A DNA stretch of 9,739 nt from Candidatus Zhuqueibacterota bacterium (GTDB lineage Bacteria > Zhuqueibacterota > Zhuqueibacteria > Residuimicrobiales > Krinioviventaceae): the NCBI GenBank assembly GCA_003854995.1, contig RQOI01000004.1, positions 1-9,739 of the forward strand. The letters run 5' to 3'. The notes under the pieces were generated by a model. That model ran no database searches. It was not told where the DNA came from and worked only from the letters and a program-made list of their open reading frames with translations. The translations under genes were made by a program, and so were the position numbers. Positions 7,273-9,739 of the stretch are shown one piece after another; the stretch's first letter is position 1, and each line of letters begins with the position of its first letter.

Positions 7273-9329
7273 TTCTCCTGGTTGGCATTGAAATTCAACC
7301 TGGCAGGGAGGATCGGCAAGGTGATGGTGAATGTGCTGCCGACATTTTCCTCAGACTGGACCTCAATGGTGCCGTTGTGCTGCGAGATGATCTGTTGCAC
7401 CAGGCTTAGACCAATGCCGGTGCCGTTTTCTTTTGACGTGAAGTAGAGATTGAAAATCTTGTCCCGCTCCTGCAGGGGTATGCCGGCGCCGGTATCCTGC
7501 ACCCGCAGCACCAGAGCGTTGTCTTTTGCCTCGCAGGCGATCGTGATCACATCACCCTGCGAGCAGGCGTCAATGGCGTTTTGACCCAGGTTGAGCAGCA
7601 CTTGCTTCAATTTGTCCGCATCGGCATAGATCTGGATGTCCGCCTGACAGTCGTTCACGATGCGTACGCCCTTTTTTTCCGCCTGCGGCTGCAGCAGGGT
7701 CACCATTTCAGCGACCGGCTGGGCGATGGTGAGGCGGGAAGTGACCAGTTCAGCCGGACGGGCAAATTGCAGAAACTGCTGAATGATGCCATTGATGCGT
7801 CTCGTCTCGTTGACGATGGTCGTGGTGAGCTGCGCATAGTCCTGATCCGGCATCGGGAACTCTGATTTGAGTCGCTGCGCAATCATGCCGATGGCGTTCA
7901 GGGGATTGCGAATTTCGTGCGCGACGCCTGACGCCAGCTGGCCCATGGCCGTGATCTGATCTTTGCGTCGCAGGTTCTCCTCGAGGCGCTTGATCTCGGT
8001 CATGTTGCGAATGAGAGCGAAGACAATATCCGCTGCATCCTTGTCGTTTCGAATGACATTGACGCTCAGAAAGACGGTCAGGAGGCCGGCAGGCGTGGCC
8101 AGTTTTTCCTCCGGATAGGTGCGATCCTGAGCCGATGTCAGGCCATCCTGGAAATAGGGACAGAGTGGCGGCAAAACCGAGTTGCATGGCTTGCCGAGGA
8201 GAGCGGATGCCGGCATGCCGAACAGCTCCTCGGCCGCCCGGTTGACGAGGGTGATGTCGCCGTTACCGTTGATAGCGACGATGCCATCCGACATGTTCTC
8301 GAGCATGCTGCCGGTATAGGTTTCAATGCGATCATAAGCGTTCTGCAGCGAGCGGACATTCTGGCGATTGGCGGCCCAGCCGGCGCCGATCACGCCAAAG
8401 ATGAGCAGCAACAGGGAGGAGAGTATCGCGCGCGTGCGGGCGCTCCGTTGCGCTTCTCGTAGATGCGTTGTGTTCAAACCGATGCGCAACAGTTCGCCGT
8501 TGTCGCGGTCAAACGGATGAATGAGTTCAAAGATCTGCCGGCCTTGAAAGTCTGTGAATCGGCTGCCGATGGTGCTGTCCTGCAAGATCTGCGCGAGCAA
8601 TGGGTCGGTCTGGATTGTCGACAGGGAATCGAGGCCCTCGGTTGCTGTGATGATGCTGGCGGTGTCCTGCAAGGCAATATACGCCACACCGTCGTTCTCT
8701 CCGATGTCGCGAATGAGCCGGCCAAGGCCGATGGCGCGGCGAAAATCGAGCATCTCATTGGAATCGACGTTGATGACGATGACGCCGCCCAGGCGTCGCT
8801 TTTTCGCGACCGCAAAGCGCCGGCTCTGGCCAAAACGACCGCTGAGAAATCCCAGCACCAGCTCGTCAACGTCATTCTTCTGCATGGCCTGCATCAGGTC
8901 ACTGGACGGTCCCGGGCCGCGGCCAAAGCCGCGAAACGACGCCATGCGCAGCTCACCGTTTGCACCGTAGACATGGATGCGAAAAAGACGATTCTGCTCG
9001 GCTCTCTTTTGCAGATAGCGCTCATCCAGCTGACCGTTATAGTCGAGCTCTTCCAGAAAGCGGGCGTTATCCAGCAGCCGCTCGGCGACGAGATCCTGAA
9101 CCAGGTCGTAGGAGGCGATGGCATTTTGGCTGCCCTTCTCCAGAGCGGTGATCAGCGCTTTTGCCTGCTCTTCGAGGACATGCGACAGTTCGCGCTTTGT
9201 CCCCCAGTAATCGAGCACGGCAGAGGCGATCAAAATGAGGGCCAGCACCAGCGTCAAGGAGAGGACAATTCTGGGATGCAGCGCGAAACGCCCCTTGATC
9301 AACGATGGTTTTTCAAATGACAGGTTCAT
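7269..9329 (-). CDS. Membrane sensor histidine kinase with Cache-like periplasmic domain and PAS domain
   Basis: 686-aa inner-membrane kinase, first gene of the two-component operon and partner of the NtrC-type regulator. Layout: short N-terminal tail, membrane helix 1 (about 20-40), a periplasmic sensor of about 260 residues (41-300), helix 2 (about 301-320), a linker, a PAS domain (about 340-445, SMLENMSDGIVAINGNGDIT onward), then the kinase core. Phosphoacceptor His471 is in ASGVAHEIRNPLNAI, the N box is LLNLGQNAIDA (578-588), G1 is DTGAGIP (612-618), the F box is FNLYFTSK (626-633) and G2 is GTGIGLSL (636-643). The sensor seems built of two modules, each ending in a beta strand (GGVIVINVDS near 190, LRIGLNTTHL near 285), as in double-Cache domains. 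It has no cysteine and few histidines, so zinc sensing as in ZraS is not supported. A Gly/Arg-rich turn lies at 132-140. PAS residues 382 and 390 are Cys. Start: ATG 9329, GGA about nine bases upstream. Confidence 0.93.
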   Translation of the reverse strand: MNLSFEKPSLIKGRFALHPRIVLSLTLVLALILIASAVLDYWGTKRELSHVLEEQAKALITALEKGSQNAIASYDLVQDLVAERLLDNARFLEELDYNGQLDERYLQKRAEQNRLFRIHVYGANGELRMASFRGFGRGPGPSSDLMQAMQKNDVDELVLGFLSGRFGQSRRFAVAKKRRLGGVIVINVDSNEMLDFRRAIGLGRLIRDIGENDGVAYIALQDTASIITATEGLDSLSTIQTDPLLAQILQDSTIGSRFTDFQGRQIFELIHPFDRDNGELLRIGLNTTHLREAQRSARTRAILSSLLLLIFGVIGAGWAANRQNVRSLQNAYDRIETYTGSMLENMSDGIVAINGNGDITLVNRAAEELFGMPASALLGKPCNSVLPPLCPYFQDGLTSAQDRTYPEEKLATPAGLLTVFLSVNVIRNDKDAADIVFALIRNMTEIKRLEENLRRKDQITAMGQLASGVAHEIRNPLNAIGMIAQRLKSEFPMPDQDYAQLTTTIVNETRRINGIIQQFLQFARPAELVTSRLTIAQPVAEMVTLLQPQAEKKGVRIVNDCQADIQIYADADKLKQVLLNLGQNAIDACSQGDVITIACEAKDNALVLRVQDTGAGIPLQERDKIFNLYFTSKENGTGIGLSLVQQIISQHNGTIEVQSEENVGSTFTITLPILPARLNFNANQEK

Positions 9330-9374
9330 TTGTTTTTTCCAACTGTCTTTGTTTCTTGTTCATTGGATAATTTC

Positions 9375-9425
9375 TCGACCATTTTGATTCGACCATCGCG
9401 TCGTTTATTTCGACGAAATGGTCGA
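9375..9425. promoter_or_regulatory. Likely enhancer (upstream activating site) for the NtrC-type regulator
   Basis: TCGACCAT occurs three times: directly at 9375-9382 and 9389-9396 (14 bp apart) and inverted at 9418-9425. Copies two and three are the outer parts of an imperfect palindrome: left arm TCGACCATCGCGTCG (9389-9403), spacer TTTATTT, right arm CGACGAAATGGTCGA (9411-9425), with 13 of 15 positions complementary. Copies one and three are also complementary over 10 bp (9375-9384 with 9416-9425). The palindrome centre is about 131 bp upstream of the -12 position of the predicted sigma-54 promoter, a typical enhancer distance. It is also 46-96 bp before the kinase start, so autoregulation is possible. 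Confidence 0.65.
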
Positions 9426-9482
9426 TAGCGATGATGTTAAGGTGAATGATGCGCAATAGGCAAAAGTGTATTAAATGAATAA

Positions 9483-9495
9483 TAACAATAGGTTG
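9483..9495 (+). promoter_or_regulatory. IHF-like site between enhancer and sigma-54 promoter
   Basis: TAACAATAGGTTG matches the IHF core WATCAANNNNTTR at all but the third position. An A/T-rich stretch lies on its 5' side, as many IHF sites have. It sits between the palindromes and the -24 element, where a bend would bring activator and polymerase together. The core is short and one informative base differs. Confidence 0.3.
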
Positions 9496-9524
9496 AGCCA
9501 TATTTAAAGCGCGCCTCCCATCAA

Positions 9525-9540
9525 TGGCACGAATGTTGTC
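9525..9540 (+). promoter_or_regulatory. Predicted sigma-54 (-24/-12) promoter
   Basis: TGGCACG-AATG-TTGTC matches the consensus TGGCACG-N4-TTGCW at every defined position except the -12 C, which is T. The GG (9526-9527) is ten bases from the G at 9538, the exact spacing required. Transcription would begin near 9550, leaving a leader of about 50 nt before ATG 9600. The -12 GC dinucleotide is usually well conserved, so this site may be weak or strictly activator-dependent. A sigma-54 activator gene lies in the divergent operon. Confidence 0.6.
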
Positions 9541-9599
9541 TAATAGCTGCATGAAGCCAAGTTAAACAAAATTTTCATTACAATGAAGGAGATTTGACC

Positions 9600-9739
9600 A
9601 TGAAAAAATTTGCATTTTATCTTGTTCTGGCTGCGCTGATGGCGGGCCTGAGTTTGTCCAATCCAATTTATGCGCAGAATAGTGATCACGGCAGCGGCTT
9701 TGTCGATGAGAACGGTGACGGCTATAATGACAACGCGCC
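9600..9739 (+). CDS. Small exported protein with calcium-loop-like motif (5' part only)
   Basis: Start of a gene cut off by the window end (46 complete codons). ATG 9600 follows AAGGAG (9586-9591) by eight bases, a strong ribosome-binding site. A clear signal peptide is present: MKKFAFYLVLAALMAG, then LSLSNPIYA, with likely cleavage IYA|QN after residue 25. The mature start is polar and holds DENGDGYNDNA (36-46). This fits positions 1, 3, 5, 6 and 9 of an EF-hand or dockerin-type calcium loop (Asp36, Asn38, Asp40, Gly41, Asp44). The product is therefore exported to the periplasm or surface and may bind calcium. Family unknown. Its position beside the divergent sensor operon and behind a predicted sigma-54 promoter suggests that this two-component system controls it. 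Confidence 0.8.
   Translation, partial: MKKFAFYLVLAALMAGLSLSNPIYAQNSDHGSGFVDENGDGYNDNA

Larger units (their letters stand above)
9330..9599. promoter_or_regulatory. Divergent control region of the two-component operon and the exported-protein gene
   Basis: 270 bp with no convincing gene. From left to right it holds a cluster of TCGACCAT half-sites in palindromic arrangement (9375-9425), an AT-rich stretch with an IHF-like match (about 9465-9495), a -24/-12 element on the + strand (9525-9540) and the ribosome-binding site of the exported-protein gene (AAGGAG, 9586-9591). No -24/-12 match facing the kinase gene was found. The kinase promoter is probably an ordinary one that I cannot place. Confidence 0.65.

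Noticed and set aside
8463..9320. 285-codon open frame on the + strand
   Set aside because: It lies wholly antisense to the sensor kinase, whose domains and motifs are unmistakable. The product has no recognisable motif, and long antisense frames are common in such GC-rich genes.
7269..9329. Naming the pair zraS/zraR
   Set aside because: The gene layout is similar, but the sensor lacks cysteine and a visible zinc site and the neighbour is not ZraP-like in the part visible.
9313..9552. 79-codon open frame on the - strand before the kinase
   Set aside because: It covers the control region with the palindromes and the -24/-12 element and overlaps the kinase start. The product shows no coherent composition.

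Overview
The window reads as a bacterial chromosome segment with five complete protein genes and the start of a sixth. Gene bodies are moderately GC-rich and the intergenic stretches clearly AT-rich. It encodes a secreted family-2 glycoside hydrolase, an NtrC-type sigma-54 two-component pair with a Cache-like sensor, and a small exported protein with an aspartate/asparagine/glycine calcium-loop motif. This mix suggests a Gram-negative, polysaccharide-degrading bacterium, perhaps of the FCB/KSB1-Calditrichota kind. That placement is an impression from protein style, not a computed result. I see no tRNA, rRNA, CRISPR array, transposase or integrase.

Layout from left to right: (1) a gene-free AT-rich region (1-435) with several short inverted and direct repeats; (2) an exported GH2 glycosidase on the + strand (436-3210); (3) convergent to it, a - strand gene that fuses a lipase-like alpha/beta hydrolase to a DCC (DUF393) thioredoxin-like domain (3258-4685); (4) a divergent intergenic region with nested small palindromes (4686-4839); (5) an AI-2E family transporter on the + strand (4840-5910), whose 3' end overlaps by 12 bp the end of the convergent response-regulator gene; (6) a - strand two-component operon, sensor kinase (9329-7269) then NtrC-type regulator (7272-5899), joined by an ATGA stop/start overlap; (7) a 270-bp divergent control region (9330-9599); (8) the first 46 codons of a small exported protein on the + strand, cut by the window end.

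The most coherent story is at the right end. The kinase/regulator pair belongs to a class that activates sigma-54 promoters. The divergent region holds a near-consensus -24/-12 element 60-75 bp before the exported gene's start codon, an IHF-like site upstream of it, and about 130 bp upstream a 15-bp-arm imperfect palindrome plus an extra half-site (three copies of TCGACCAT). This is the expected geometry of an enhancer, a bend and a sigma-54 promoter, and it points to the exported protein as the pair's own target. The layout resembles zraP/zraSR, but the effector is a different kind of protein. The other three genes show no clear functional link to this module or to each other.
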